Virus record (IMG/VR): IMGVR_UViG_3300039045_000224
Location: 9,386 to 30,591 of that record
Length of the DNA: 21,206 nucleotides
DNA from: a virus
Direction: 5' to 3' (one strand)
Made by a program: the position numbers and the translations under genes. Below are positions 14,372-21,202 of this stretch, one piece after another. The notes under the pieces were generated by a model that was given only the letters and a program-made list of their open reading frames with translations, did no database searches and was not told where the DNA came from. Numbering within the stretch: the first letter of the stretch is position 1; each line of letters starts with the position of its first letter.

Positions 14372-14404
14372 GCCACCGCGCTGAGGGAGGATCAGCGCGG
14401 TGGC
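14372..14404. promoter_or_regulatory. Perfect 13-bp hairpin between HU and the next early gene
   Basis: GCCACCGCGCTGA (14372-14384) and TCAGCGCGGTGGC (14392-14404) are perfect inverted repeats around a 7-base loop. There is no T-run on the minus (coding) strand, so simple termination is doubtful. On the transcript the loop is UCCUCCC, which is complementary to the GAGGA of the ribosome site of the next gene (14361-14366). A pseudoknot that hides this site is possible. It may also set the ratio of HU to downstream products. Confidence 0.6.
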
Positions 14405-14410
14405 GACTGG

Positions 14411-14683
14411 TTAGGCGACGTGATCAGCCAGGCCCTTGAGGACCTTCACCGAAACAACGGTCTTGGCGGCGATGTCGATCTCCTCGCCAGTCTTGGGGTT
14501 GCGGCCCTTGCGGGCGGCGCGCTCTTTGGTGTCGAGTTTGAGCAAGCCTGGGATGGTCACATCCTCACCCTCGCCGAGCGCCTTGGATGTGACGTTGGCC
14601 AGGGATGTCAGGACCGCATCAACGGTTGCGGCGGTTTCACCGGCATCGGCTGAGATGGCTTTCAAAAGGTCTGCTTTTGTCAT
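14411..14683 (-). CDS. HU/IHF family DNA-binding protein
   Basis: The product is 90 aa, full length for the family. It begins MTKADLLKAISADAGETAATVDAVLTSL and contains the diagnostic GEGEDVTIPGLLKLDTKERAAR and GRNPKTGEEI, ending VSVKVLKGLADHV. HU bends DNA and, in Mu, is required to assemble the transposase complex at the left end. A phage-encoded HU in the same operon as A and B suggests that the phage supplies this factor itself. The gene has a 51-base upstream gap and an AAGG ribosome site. Confidence 0.95.
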   Translation of the reverse strand: MTKADLLKAISADAGETAATVDAVLTSLANVTSKALGEGEDVTIPGLLKLDTKERAARKGRNPKTGEEIDIAAKTVVSVKVLKGLADHVA

Positions 14684-14734
14684 GGTTTTCTTACCTTGTG
14701 TTGTGGCCGTTTTGGCCGTTGGGTTGTGGCTCGG

Positions 14735-15349
14735 TTATACCGATGCCAGGTCTAGAGGGATCGCCTTGCGGCCACCCTCAAGATCGGTTTCATAGAAGCG
14801 GATGTAGCTGCGCGATCCGGTCACCCGAACGGCATCAGAGATCGCATCCATCGCCTTGGCCCAGATCGGATCATCGATCTCCAGGCGGCGAAGGCCGAGC
14901 ACTCGGCCCGTGTCGATATTGCGCTCTTTGTTGACGCGGAAAGCGTCATTCACCAGCACCTTGATGTTGTTATTGGAGCCCTTGGACCACTTGCCGATGC
15001 ACTCATCGATCAGCTCTTTGGCCGCTTGCAGCTCGACACCGAAATCGATGGTCTCAGAAACTTGGACCTGGACCATCATCTCGCCATCATAGGAGCGCAG
15101 GGTCATGTTGCCCTTGGCACCGCCTTTGGTGGCACCGTATTGCTCGGCGATCATGGCGCGGAATGCCTGGGCATCGCCCATCGCATCGGCCTTGAACTTG
15201 GCAAGCTGGGCGCTCACAGCCTTGGCTTGATCGATCAGGCGGCGCACCGTCTTATCCTCTTGGATGTGGGCGGGCTTCACCTTGTTGATGGGCATCAGAG
15301 CGCCCTCGGCGTTCTTCATATAACCCTTTGGGATTTCATCGTTTTGCAT
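14735..15349 (-). CDS. DUF3164 family protein
   Basis: The product is 204 aa from ATG 15349 with AAAGGAAAG upstream; the longer reading to 15592 overlaps the cupin-like gene and is rejected. The family pattern is strong: GYMKNAEGALMPINKVKPA, then MIAEQYGATKGGAKGNMTLRSYDG, FGVELQAAKELIDECIGKWS, LVNDAFRVNKERNIDTGRVLGLRRLEIDDP and GSRSYIRFYE. DUF3164 proteins are found almost always in Mu-like transposable phages, in the early region between B and gemA. The molecular role is not established. Confidence 0.93.
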   Translation of the reverse strand: MQNDEIPKGYMKNAEGALMPINKVKPAHIQEDKTVRRLIDQAKAVSAQLAKFKADAMGDAQAFRAMIAEQYGATKGGAKGNMTLRSYDGEMMVQVQVSETIDFGVELQAAKELIDECIGKWSKGSNNNIKVLVNDAFRVNKERNIDTGRVLGLRRLEIDDPIWAKAMDAISDAVRVTGSRSYIRFYETDLEGGRKAIPLDLASV

Positions 15350-15396
15350 TGTCTTTCCTTTGGCTAGACGTTGGGTTGCGGTTTGGTTTTGGGATT

Positions 15397-15413
15397 GGGA
15401 GGTCAGACCTCCC
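15397..15413. promoter_or_regulatory. Perfect 17-bp palindrome at a gene end
   Basis: GGGAGGTC (15397-15404), one central base, then GACCTCCC (15406-15413). It covers the stop codon (15403-15405) of the cupin-like gene, followed by a 53-base gap before DUF3164. The stem lacks a T-run, so it may be an operator or an RNA hairpin rather than a terminator. Confidence 0.45.
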
Positions 15414-15879
15414 CACATCCTCGGCCAATCGATCCGGCGTTGTCCTTGGCGACAAAATCGCGCCAATGGACCCAGCCTTGGGGGCATGCAAAGCCCCACT
15501 CTCGGATGCGCGGGCCGGTGATGAATACGGTGATCGCTGGTGCGCCTGGGAGCATGAGGCGGTGCAGGAACTTGGCCCCGCGCCAGACCCACTCACCCTC
15601 AGACAAGCGGCGCACGATGTGATCCCCATTGCGAGCGCGATAGGCCTCATCGATCTGGCCCTCGACCATCAGCGAAAGCGATGGCCAGGGGTGATCATGC
15701 AAGGCGCGATCATCATCATCGCGCATGATCACATGCACATAGATGTTGAGGAACCGATTGCGGGGTATCCACCACCACCGCAGCATGTAAGGCTCATCAG
15801 CGCTCGGCCCGATCACAAAGTCAGGCTTGCGGCTCTCGATCAGCGCCTTGGCGCGTTTGGCGATTGCGCTCTTAATCAT
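15403..15879 (-). CDS. Cupin-like phage protein
   Basis: The product is 158 aa from ATG 15879, overlapping the upstream gene by 8 bases. The central part ALHDHPWPSLSLMVEGQIDEAY, followed by EWVWRGAKFLHRLMLPGAPAITVFITGP, has the H-x-H, G and later H of a small cupin barrel (two His near the first strand, one His in the second motif). The C-terminus GFACPQGWVHWRDFVAKD is typical of uncharacterised phage cupins. A metal-dependent or sugar-binding role is possible. No function is known to me. Confidence 0.73.
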   Translation of the reverse strand: MIKSAIAKRAKALIESRKPDFVIGPSADEPYMLRWWWIPRNRFLNIYVHVIMRDDDDRALHDHPWPSLSLMVEGQIDEAYRARNGDHIVRRLSEGEWVWRGAKFLHRLMLPGAPAITVFITGPRIREWGFACPQGWVHWRDFVAKDNAGSIGRGCGEV

Positions 15880-16240
15880 GAGAGCCTCCAGCGGTTTGGA
15901 CGGTTTCGGGGAGCGCATAGCCAGCCTCGCGCGCCAGGCGGCGCAACACGGTTTCAAGGCGGCGGGCATCGGCATGGGTGCAATCATCCTCGCCAATAAA
16001 CTCAGCGCTGAAATCCACACTCTCCTCAGCATCCGATAGCGCCCAGGCGAGGTCAGCATCGAGCGGCTTGAGCTTGGTTTGCATGACCTCTGGGATCGGA
16101 TAGCCCGCCGCGATAGCGCTCATCTTGAGGGCATCAGCGGCCTTGTGGAGCCGATCAGCGGCGGTGAAGGGTGCGCCATCGAGGGCATAGGTTGCGGCAA
16201 CCGAGACCAGCTCTTGGACGTTTTCAGGAAAGGCCATCAT
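15872..16240 (-). CDS. Small protein of unknown function following B
   Basis: The product is 122 aa from ATG 16240 (MMAFPENVQELVSVAATYAL); a second ATG directly follows at 16237. GGAGGAG lies a few bases upstream and the start overlaps the B stop in a TGATG. The sequence is helical with two similar blocks (RLHKAADALKMSAIAAGYPIPEV and RRLETVLRRLAREAGYALPETV), suggesting an internal duplication. No known motif is seen. Its place directly after B suggests an accessory function in replication, but only by position. Confidence 0.7.
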   Translation of the reverse strand: MMAFPENVQELVSVAATYALDGAPFTAADRLHKAADALKMSAIAAGYPIPEVMQTKLKPLDADLAWALSDAEESVDFSAEFIGEDDCTHADARRLETVLRRLAREAGYALPETVQTAGGSHD

Positions 16241-16965
16241 CAGCTCCTCCCCGCCATCCATGCGGCGGCGGTCTCGACCACGCGCTCATCGATCTTGGTG
16301 ATGCCCTCATTGGCCATCAGGCGCTCGCATGCATCGGCCAGCTCCAGCGCTGAGCGCCACTGGCCCTGGGTCAGGATGCGGAACCGCTTGGCGGTGCCTT
16401 TGGTGACCTGGCCAAAGCGTGGCGCGATCACATATGCAGCGAGCTCAGCATCATCGGTAATGGGTTTCATCAACACCTTTTTGGCCCCGATCCGCTGGCG
16501 AAGCTGGGCAAGATACACCCGCACCCGCGCCTCGATCAGGCGCTTGGCCAGGATGTCAGTGCCAGCCAGGATCAGGCCCGCGCCGCCAATGTCAGACAGG
16601 CCGCGCAGCTTTTCGAGGGTGGCCCATTTGAGCTGATTGGCCTCATCGATGATGATCAGCTTGCCAGCGCACTCGCCCTTGATCTTGCGGAACAAGGTGG
16701 GCGCGGTGCCGCTCACATCGAGGCTTGCGCCACGGGCGTTCAAGCCCATTGCGATCTCCTCCAGGAGCGCCTTGTCACCCATGTCCATCCAGCACTCGAC
16801 CCGCACCCCTTCAAACTCATCCGCGAGCCAGTTGGTCAGGGTGGATTTGCCGGTGCCTGGATCGCCGGTGATCTGGCCGATCTTGCTATATGGCCGAGCC
16901 TTGAGCACGGTTTGACACATCTCAAACGCTTGCTCGGCCTGGGCGGTCTTAATGAAATCGCTCAT
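16240..16965 (-). CDS. B: Transposition protein B (MuB-type AAA+ ATPase)
   Basis: The product is 241 aa. Walker A is GDPGTGKS (residues 34-41) and Walker B is LIIIDEAN (103-110), followed by a sensor-like LILAGTDILAKRL. In Mu, B forms ATP-dependent filaments on target DNA, stimulates A and gives target immunity. The protein is shorter than Mu B (312 aa) and lacks its N-terminal helix-turn-helix, as far as can be seen. Its start overlaps the A stop by 4 bases (ATGA), giving coupled expression with the transposase. Confidence 0.93.
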   Translation of the reverse strand: MSDFIKTAQAEQAFEMCQTVLKARPYSKIGQITGDPGTGKSTLTNWLADEFEGVRVECWMDMGDKALLEEIAMGLNARGASLDVSGTAPTLFRKIKGECAGKLIIIDEANQLKWATLEKLRGLSDIGGAGLILAGTDILAKRLIEARVRVYLAQLRQRIGAKKVLMKPITDDAELAAYVIAPRFGQVTKGTAKRFRILTQGQWRSALELADACERLMANEGITKIDERVVETAAAWMAGRS

Positions 16966-19235
16966 TCCTCATCCTCTGCAAATTGGAACCCAGCCAGGAC
17001 CTCATTGGGGCCTGTTTTCCATTGCTCGACTGGGCCTTTGGGTTTCTTGTTTTCGGCCTCATCCAAGAGCGCCTTGCGGCTCTCCCCTTGCATGCGGGCC
17101 ATGCGGTCGATGATCCCAGCGTCCACAATCGCGGCGACTGGAGCCTCTGGAGCATCGGGCATGTGGGCGATGTGGCGCTCGGTTTCCTCGGTGAGGCTGA
17201 GGAGGGCCACATGCTTGCGCTTTTCGGCGATCTGGCGGCGGAATGCCTTGCCGCGCCGGTTGACCTCCTGAGCGCCAGCGCCATCGAGGACGCCAAAGGT
17301 TTGCTCAGGGAAGGCTTGGCAGATCAGCTCGCCATCGGCGAAACAGAACACAAATTCGGGATTGAAGGCGGGAACCCTGAGCGTGATCTTGTGATCGAGG
17401 CCGAGGAGCTCATCCGCATAGAAATACATGGTCTCGCCGCGCCGTGGGGTGTAGCTGACACGCCCGCGATCCGGCATGCGCTCGACCTCCTCAGCAAAGG
17501 CCAGGGCAAGGACCTCAGGGCGCGAGAGCGCGGTCTTGCCCCATCCCTGATCAATGAAATTGCGCAAGGCCTCATTGGGGCTCATGCCCGCAAGCCGCCC
17601 ATGCTGAGGGCGCTTGTGATACCACTCCAGAGCGGTGCCAGCGGTCTCAAGGAATGCATGCGCATCCCCATCAAAGGCCACTGGGTCCTTGCCCTTTGCG
17701 TGGGTCTTTTTGTTCATGCGGTCGCCAGCGGTCCAGCCAGGGATTGTGGCGAAAAAGACTTGCTCGATGTTGCCAAAGGCACCCTCGATGCCTGGCTTGC
17801 CTTTCGCGTTGTATGGCATCGAGCGCACAACCGCCTCGCGGTCATTGGCAACCCGCTTGGCGACATTGGGATCACCATCAAGATCAAAGACTTTGAGCCC
17901 GCCCTGGGTGAGCTTTGAGAGCTGGGTGAAACCGCCGATCATGGCATCCCAGGAATACTCTGACCCGTTGTCGAGATAGAGCATCTCTGGGAGGCCCCAC
18001 TCATCGACCATGGCCTCAAAGCTCTGAGCCACATGCTCGCGCCGGATACCCTCACCAGGCTCGCAAAGCACAAACGTCATATGGATTTCATTGGTGGCCA
18101 CATCATACCAGGCAATCGCCTTGGGATAGACCACCGTGCCATCCTCGCGGCGCATCATGATGTCCACTGGGTGAACGTCACCCACGACAATCTGGCGCGG
18201 CAAGAGGCTGGAATAGTCACGCCGGATCGAGGGCATATAGTTGTCCTGGAATACCGCGTTGTCTTTGTCCTTGATCGCCAGGAGCGCATATTCGCGGTGA
18301 TGCTCCACCTGGCGGCGGTTCACGTTGCAAAGGCCGAACTGGGTGCCCTTGGCGTTGGTGTCGCCACACCGGCCCAGCTCAAGCGCATCAAAGGCCAGCA
18401 CGTTAAGGCCTCGGCTCATCTCGATCAGGCGGGTGGTGGATTTCTCAGTGACCGAACGCCAGCCGCGCTCACCAGCCGCCCAAAGGGATCGGATGTAGGT
18501 GGTCAGCTCATCGCTGATCTCGGCATGCTTGGCCGCATCGATGTGCGCCTCAAAGAACGCATCCCAGGCACGGGTGACCTTTTGGCGCTTGGCACCGCTA
18601 TCGGCGCGGCGCTTGCGGATCAGGCCATTCAAGCCCTCGGCCTCGAAATCGCGCACCCAGTTATATAGTGCAGACTTGGCCACCTTTTTGCGGTTGCCGT
18701 TTGGGAATAGGCGCGGGGTCTGGGCCAGCTCCTCGATCAGCTCAGCGCGCGCGGGCGAGCCTTTCTCAAGGATCAGGATGGGCCGGATCACCTCTTGCCG
18801 CCACCGCGCCAAGGCCAGATCGGCCTCAAAGCGCGCATCATTCTGATAGGTTTGCTCTGGCACCAGGACCGTCTTGCCGGTCTCGGTGTCAGGCTTTTCA
18901 TGGAGCGTGATGCCGTGGCTGATATACCAGCTCTCGCGCAGATCGGCGGGCAAGCTATCAACATGCACCTGGAGGGCCTTGCCGCCAGCACCACCACGCC
19001 CGATCTGGACCTCTTGGACCAGGAGATCGGCACCGCGCCAGCGGCGCGACATCATAGCCTTGCGAGCCATCCGATCTGACACACCAGCCAGATCGGCCAG
19101 AGCATCGGCGGTGAGCCACTTTTCGAGGTTCCGCAATGGTTCCGCAATAGGTTCCGCAATGCGGTCTAGCGTCAGGATTGCGGAACCCTCAGCGCTGGAC
19201 CCTTCAAGGTCTGATTTTCGCAAAGCCTGCCCCAT
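16962..19235 (-). CDS. A: Transposase A (MuA-type DDE recombinase)
   Basis: The product is 757 aa, longer than MuA (663). Residues 1-36 are an extra N-terminal leader encoded by the iteron region. Residues 37-104 form the enhancer-binding winged helix (WLTADALADLAGVSDRM to GGKALQVHVDSLP), comparable to MuA domain I-alpha. End-binding helix-turn-helix domains follow (about 130-270). The catalytic core has VGDVHPVD (D353), YLDNGSEY (D422) and PGIEGAFGN (E484), with spacing 69 and 62 against 67 and 56 in MuA. The C-terminal part is basic and helical, expected to contact B. ATG 19235 is the only reasonable start: no other start codon keeps the first domain whole except a TTG at codon 5. Confidence 0.96.
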   Translation of the reverse strand: MGQALRKSDLEGSSAEGSAILTLDRIAEPIAEPLRNLEKWLTADALADLAGVSDRMARKAMMSRRWRGADLLVQEVQIGRGGAGGKALQVHVDSLPADLRESWYISHGITLHEKPDTETGKTVLVPEQTYQNDARFEADLALARWRQEVIRPILILEKGSPARAELIEELAQTPRLFPNGNRKKVAKSALYNWVRDFEAEGLNGLIRKRRADSGAKRQKVTRAWDAFFEAHIDAAKHAEISDELTTYIRSLWAAGERGWRSVTEKSTTRLIEMSRGLNVLAFDALELGRCGDTNAKGTQFGLCNVNRRQVEHHREYALLAIKDKDNAVFQDNYMPSIRRDYSSLLPRQIVVGDVHPVDIMMRREDGTVVYPKAIAWYDVATNEIHMTFVLCEPGEGIRREHVAQSFEAMVDEWGLPEMLYLDNGSEYSWDAMIGGFTQLSKLTQGGLKVFDLDGDPNVAKRVANDREAVVRSMPYNAKGKPGIEGAFGNIEQVFFATIPGWTAGDRMNKKTHAKGKDPVAFDGDAHAFLETAGTALEWYHKRPQHGRLAGMSPNEALRNFIDQGWGKTALSRPEVLALAFAEEVERMPDRGRVSYTPRRGETMYFYADELLGLDHKITLRVPAFNPEFVFCFADGELICQAFPEQTFGVLDGAGAQEVNRRGKAFRRQIAEKRKHVALLSLTEETERHIAHMPDAPEAPVAAIVDAGIIDRMARMQGESRKALLDEAENKKPKGPVEQWKTGPNEVLAGFQFAEDEE
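19127..19187. repeat. Four 11-bp iterons inside the 5' end of gene A
   Basis: GGTTCCGCAAT occurs at 19127-19137, 19138-19148 and 19150-19160 (direct), and inverted as ATTGCGGAACC at 19177-19187. All four copies are exact. Read in gene A they are translated as IAEP, IAEP, an out-of-frame LRN and, on the other strand, GSAI, so the conservation is at the DNA level. They probably form a protein-binding site such as a transposition enhancer or operator. Confidence 0.88.
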
Positions 19236-19240
19236 CGTCT

Positions 19241-19489
19241 CTACACCGCACCATCAAAGATGGCGCTCGCCCCTGAGCGGCACTTGGCGCACATTCTGTG
19301 GTGCGCTCCCTCGCTCATGAATTGGTCACTGCATGTCATGCACTTGCGGCGCTTACGGCGCGCCTGGCGCTCCAGCGTGTCGCGCTTGCTCTCGGCCTGC
19401 GCCACCGGCCCAGGCCCCCACACCTCGACACCATCCTTGGTGACGACCGCGAGCGCGCCAAAGCGTTCAACCTCAATAACGGCGGTCAT
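19241..19489 (-). CDS. Small zinc-finger protein
   Basis: The product is 82 aa from ATG 19489, overlapping the upstream stop by ATGA. It has an N-terminal beta-rich half (VIEVERFGALAVVTKDGVEVWGP), a basic linker, and KCMTCSDQFMSEGAHHRMCAKCRS, a four-Cys zinc knuckle of the C-x-x-C-x-x-x-F-x-S-E-G type common in phage and alphaproteobacterial small proteins. Its stop lies 6 bases before the start of transposase A. A nucleic-acid binding role is probable for the finger; the specific function is unknown. Confidence 0.75.
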   Translation of the reverse strand: MTAVIEVERFGALAVVTKDGVEVWGPGPVAQAESKRDTLERQARRKRRKCMTCSDQFMSEGAHHRMCAKCRSGASAIFDGAV

Positions 19490-19752
19490 GCTGAGCCCTC
19501 GCAATCATGCGCCATGATCTTGGAGAGCATGCTGGTATAGGCCCTCTGGGCGATCCGGTTCATGGCCTCGATCTGGTGGGGCTGAGCGCCTGATCCGGCA
19601 TAGATGCCCATCATATCGCCAAAGGCCTCGGCCAAGGCGAGGAGCGTCTCCTCATTGGTGGGCGCACGGCCCAGGGATGCCTTGAGGGTCTCGACCGTAG
19701 CCATATGACCCTCAAAAGCGGCGTTTTGGATGTGCTCAGGAACGTGGCTCAT
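19486..19752 (-). CDS. Small early protein of unknown function
   Basis: The product is 88 aa from ATG 19752, which overlaps the upstream TAA by one base; a start three codons earlier (19761) is less likely. The sequence MSHVPEHIQNAAFEGHMATVETL, then PTNEETLLALAEAFGDMMGIYAGSG, is helical with no recognisable motif. It is translationally coupled on both sides. No function can be assigned. Confidence 0.68.
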   Translation of the reverse strand: MSHVPEHIQNAAFEGHMATVETLKASLGRAPTNEETLLALAEAFGDMMGIYAGSGAQPHQIEAMNRIAQRAYTSMLSKIMAHDCEGSA

Positions 19753-19976
19753 TATCCGCACTCCCGCTCAAAGGCTTCGCGCATCAGGATATTGGAGAGC
19801 TCGGCGAGCTGATTGCCCGCAAAGCGCACCACTGCCGCCGCGTCTGGGTCTGTGATTTTCATCAACAGGGACAGGGCAAAGTTGGCCTTGTCCTTATCTG
19901 AGAGGCCCTGGAGGGCCTCCTCAGCGGCGGCACGTTGGGCGCACTCGGCGCGCTTGATGTTTGTGACCAAGCTCAT
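19752..19976 (-). CDS. Small early helical protein of unknown function
   Basis: The product is 74 aa from ATG 19976, which overlaps the stop of the Ner-like gene (ATGA). It is predicted to be entirely helical and mixed-charge (MSLVTNIKRAECAQRAAAEE, then ALSLLMKITDPDAAAVVRFAGNQL). No known family is recognised. It is the second gene of the early operon. Confidence 0.68.
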   Translation of the reverse strand: MSLVTNIKRAECAQRAAAEEALQGLSDKDKANFALSLLMKITDPDAAAVVRFAGNQLAELSNILMREAFERECG

Positions 19977-20251
19977 GCCGCCGCCTCATTGCAGCGTTTG
20001 GCCTCAGCCTCGATGCGGGCGCGGTAGCTGATCGATACCACCTCGCGGCCCGCATCATTGATCATGCGGGAGAGGAGCTCTTTGCCGCGATCACCGCCAG
20101 ATTGGCCATAAGTAGCCTGGCGCGCGGTGGTGCGGTTCACGTTGTTCTCGACGCACCATGCGTCAAAACTGGACCCGCTCGCCTTGAAAGCGCCCGCGAT
20201 AACCTCATGCAGGATCACTCCAGGCTGGAAGATGTTGTCAGAAAGTGTCAT
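19973..20251 (-). CDS. Ner/Cro-like early regulator
   Basis: The product is 92 aa from ATG 20251 (MTLSDNIFQPG), preferred over 20263 because an AGG lies 8 bases upstream. A helix-turn-helix is visible at about residues 27-55 (SSFDAWCVENNVNRTTARQAT, then GGDRGKELLSRMI). It is the first gene of the leftward early operon and faces the repressor across the operator region, the position of ner in Mu and cro in lambda. It probably represses its own operon and/or the repressor gene. The sequence is not close enough to Mu Ner for a firm family call. Confidence 0.72.
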   Translation of the reverse strand: MTLSDNIFQPGVILHEVIAGAFKASGSSFDAWCVENNVNRTTARQATYGQSGGDRGKELLSRMINDAGREVVSISYRARIEAEAKRCNEAAA

Positions 20252-20293
20252 ATGTTGCCTCATGTCTCGATGTGCCGTGGGGGCATGAGCCAG

Positions 20294-20322
20294 AATATGA
20301 CCAATAGTTACACTCTAAGCAA
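20294..20322 (-). promoter_or_regulatory. Probable early promoter (leftward)
   Basis: On the minus strand TTGCTT (20322-20317) and CATATT (20299-20294) are separated by 17 bases, giving a fair -35/-10 pair. The start point would be near 20287, about 36 bases before the Ner-like ATG. Operator-like site O1 (20295-20306) overlaps the -10. Confidence 0.5.
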
Positions 20323-20349
20323 GGGGGGTATTGACCAATATGGACAATA
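20295..20349. promoter_or_regulatory. Three operator-like sites between repressor and early operon
   Basis: Three 12-base sites of partly palindromic form end in CAATA: ATATGACCAATA (20295-20306), TATTGACCAATA (20329-20340) and ATATGGACAATA (20338-20349). The second is the most symmetrical (TATTG, two bases, CAATA). The first lies on the leftward -10. The second and third lie directly before the repressor gene, and the second contains a TTGACC that could serve as a -35. Arrangement and position fit binding by the S24 repressor and/or the Ner-like protein. Confidence 0.6.
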
Positions 20350-20358
20350 AATCTGTAA

Positions 20359-21012
20359 ATGCCTGAATTTAATGATAATATTTCCCAAATTAGGCGCAAC
20401 ATGGGTCTATCTCGCGAAGCATTTGCCGAACCGCTGGGGGTTTCGCCTGACAAAATTCGCCACATCGAAACAGGAAAGCAGCGCGCCGATCACGAGGTCT
20501 TGGGGGCGCTGAGGACTGTTTACGGGGTGGACCTCAATGAGCTCTTTGAGGGTGAGATTGGTTCCGAAACCAGCACGGCGAGTTCGCCATCATTTGTTAC
20601 GGTGCCGAAATATACTGTTTCCGCAAGCGCTGGTAATGGCGGCTCTTTCGTCTCTGATCCCCTGGAGATCACGCACTATGCGTTTCAAGAGAGCTGGATC
20701 AAAGGCAAAGGCCTCGATCCCAAGATGCTCCACATCGTGCGGGTCAAGGGTGACAGTATGGAGCCCAAGCTGATCGATGGTGATCTGATTTTGGTGGATC
20801 GCGCCCAGGCCATGCCATCCGATGGCAGCACATACGTGGTGCGGATATGGGATGAGCTGGTGGTCAAGCACGTCCAGAGGACGGGCAAGGATAGCATCTC
20901 TTTGATCAGCGCCAATAAGGTTTACCCACCGCGCGAGCTCGATCTCCCATTGGATGAGGCCAATTTTGAGATCATCGGGCGCGTGGTAGCATCGATGCAT
21001 GAATGGCCATAG
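20359..21012 (+). CDS. CI/LexA-type repressor (XRE helix-turn-helix plus S24 peptidase)
   Basis: The product is 217 aa. Residues 8-42 form an XRE helix-turn-helix (QIRRNMGLSREAFAEPLGVSPDKIRHIE). Residues 82-217 form an S24 self-cleavage domain with cleavage site A91-G92 (VSASAGNGG), nucleophile S133 in VKGDSMEP and general base K170 in LVVKHVQ. Such repressors are inactivated through RecA after DNA damage. Mu itself uses a different, non-S24 repressor. No ribosome site precedes ATG 20359, and a possible -10 (TGTAAA, 20354-20359, 17 bases after TTGACC) touches the start, so a leaderless message is possible, as for lambda cI. Confidence 0.93.
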   Translation: MPEFNDNISQIRRNMGLSREAFAEPLGVSPDKIRHIETGKQRADHEVLGALRTVYGVDLNELFEGEIGSETSTASSPSFVTVPKYTVSASAGNGGSFVSDPLEITHYAFQESWIKGKGLDPKMLHIVRVKGDSMEPKLIDGDLILVDRAQAMPSDGSTYVVRIWDELVVKHVQRTGKDSISLISANKVYPPRELDLPLDEANFEIIGRVVASMHEWP

Positions 21013-21044
21013 TTGATGCCGCGTTTGGTGAGTTGCGGCATCAA
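21013..21044 (+). terminator. Hairpin directly after the repressor gene
   Basis: TTGATGCCGC (21013-21022) and GCGGCATCAA (21035-21044) form a perfect 10-bp stem with a 12-base loop, starting on the base after the repressor stop. No T-run follows, so it is a likely but non-canonical terminator, or a barrier between repressor transcription and the phage end. Confidence 0.6.
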
Positions 21045-21052
21045 GCGGCTCT

Positions 21053-21197
21053 ATTCCAAAATAAAACGTGCCGCTTTTGCCAATCGGCCAATTTTGCCCG
21101 CGTTTGTCGGATCGCCCATAAACAAAGGCCTTTCAGAGATGAGCCCTTTCATGCATTCCAATTTAGAACGTGCTCACCATTCCAATTCATTCCGATC
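21053..21197 (-). repeat. Transposase-binding end repeats (three copies)
   Basis: Three related sites begin with ATTCCAA: 21053-21071 (ATTCCAAAATAAAACGTGC), 21155-21173 (ATTCCAATTTAGAACGTGC) and 21179-21197 (ATTCCAATTCATTCCGATC, 13 of 19 positions like the second). The first two share the CGTGC end. Spacing of 102 and 24 bases towards the terminus resembles the three A-binding sites in each Mu end. The region between repressor and terminus holds no gene. Confidence 0.78.
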
Positions 21198-21202
21198 CCC
21201 CC

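Noticed and set aside
14735-15592. Extended start giving a 285-aa DUF3164 protein
   Set aside because: Extension runs through the cupin-like gene; the ATG at 15349 has a good ribosome site and matches the family's beginning.
16981-16988. AATTGGAA, end-repeat core near the 3' end of gene A
   Set aside because: Only the short core matches and it encodes Phe-Gln-Phe; no CGTGC part.
16983-17918. Plus-strand open frame of 311 codons inside the transposase region
   Set aside because: Antisense to the conserved catalytic part of A; no recognisable protein.
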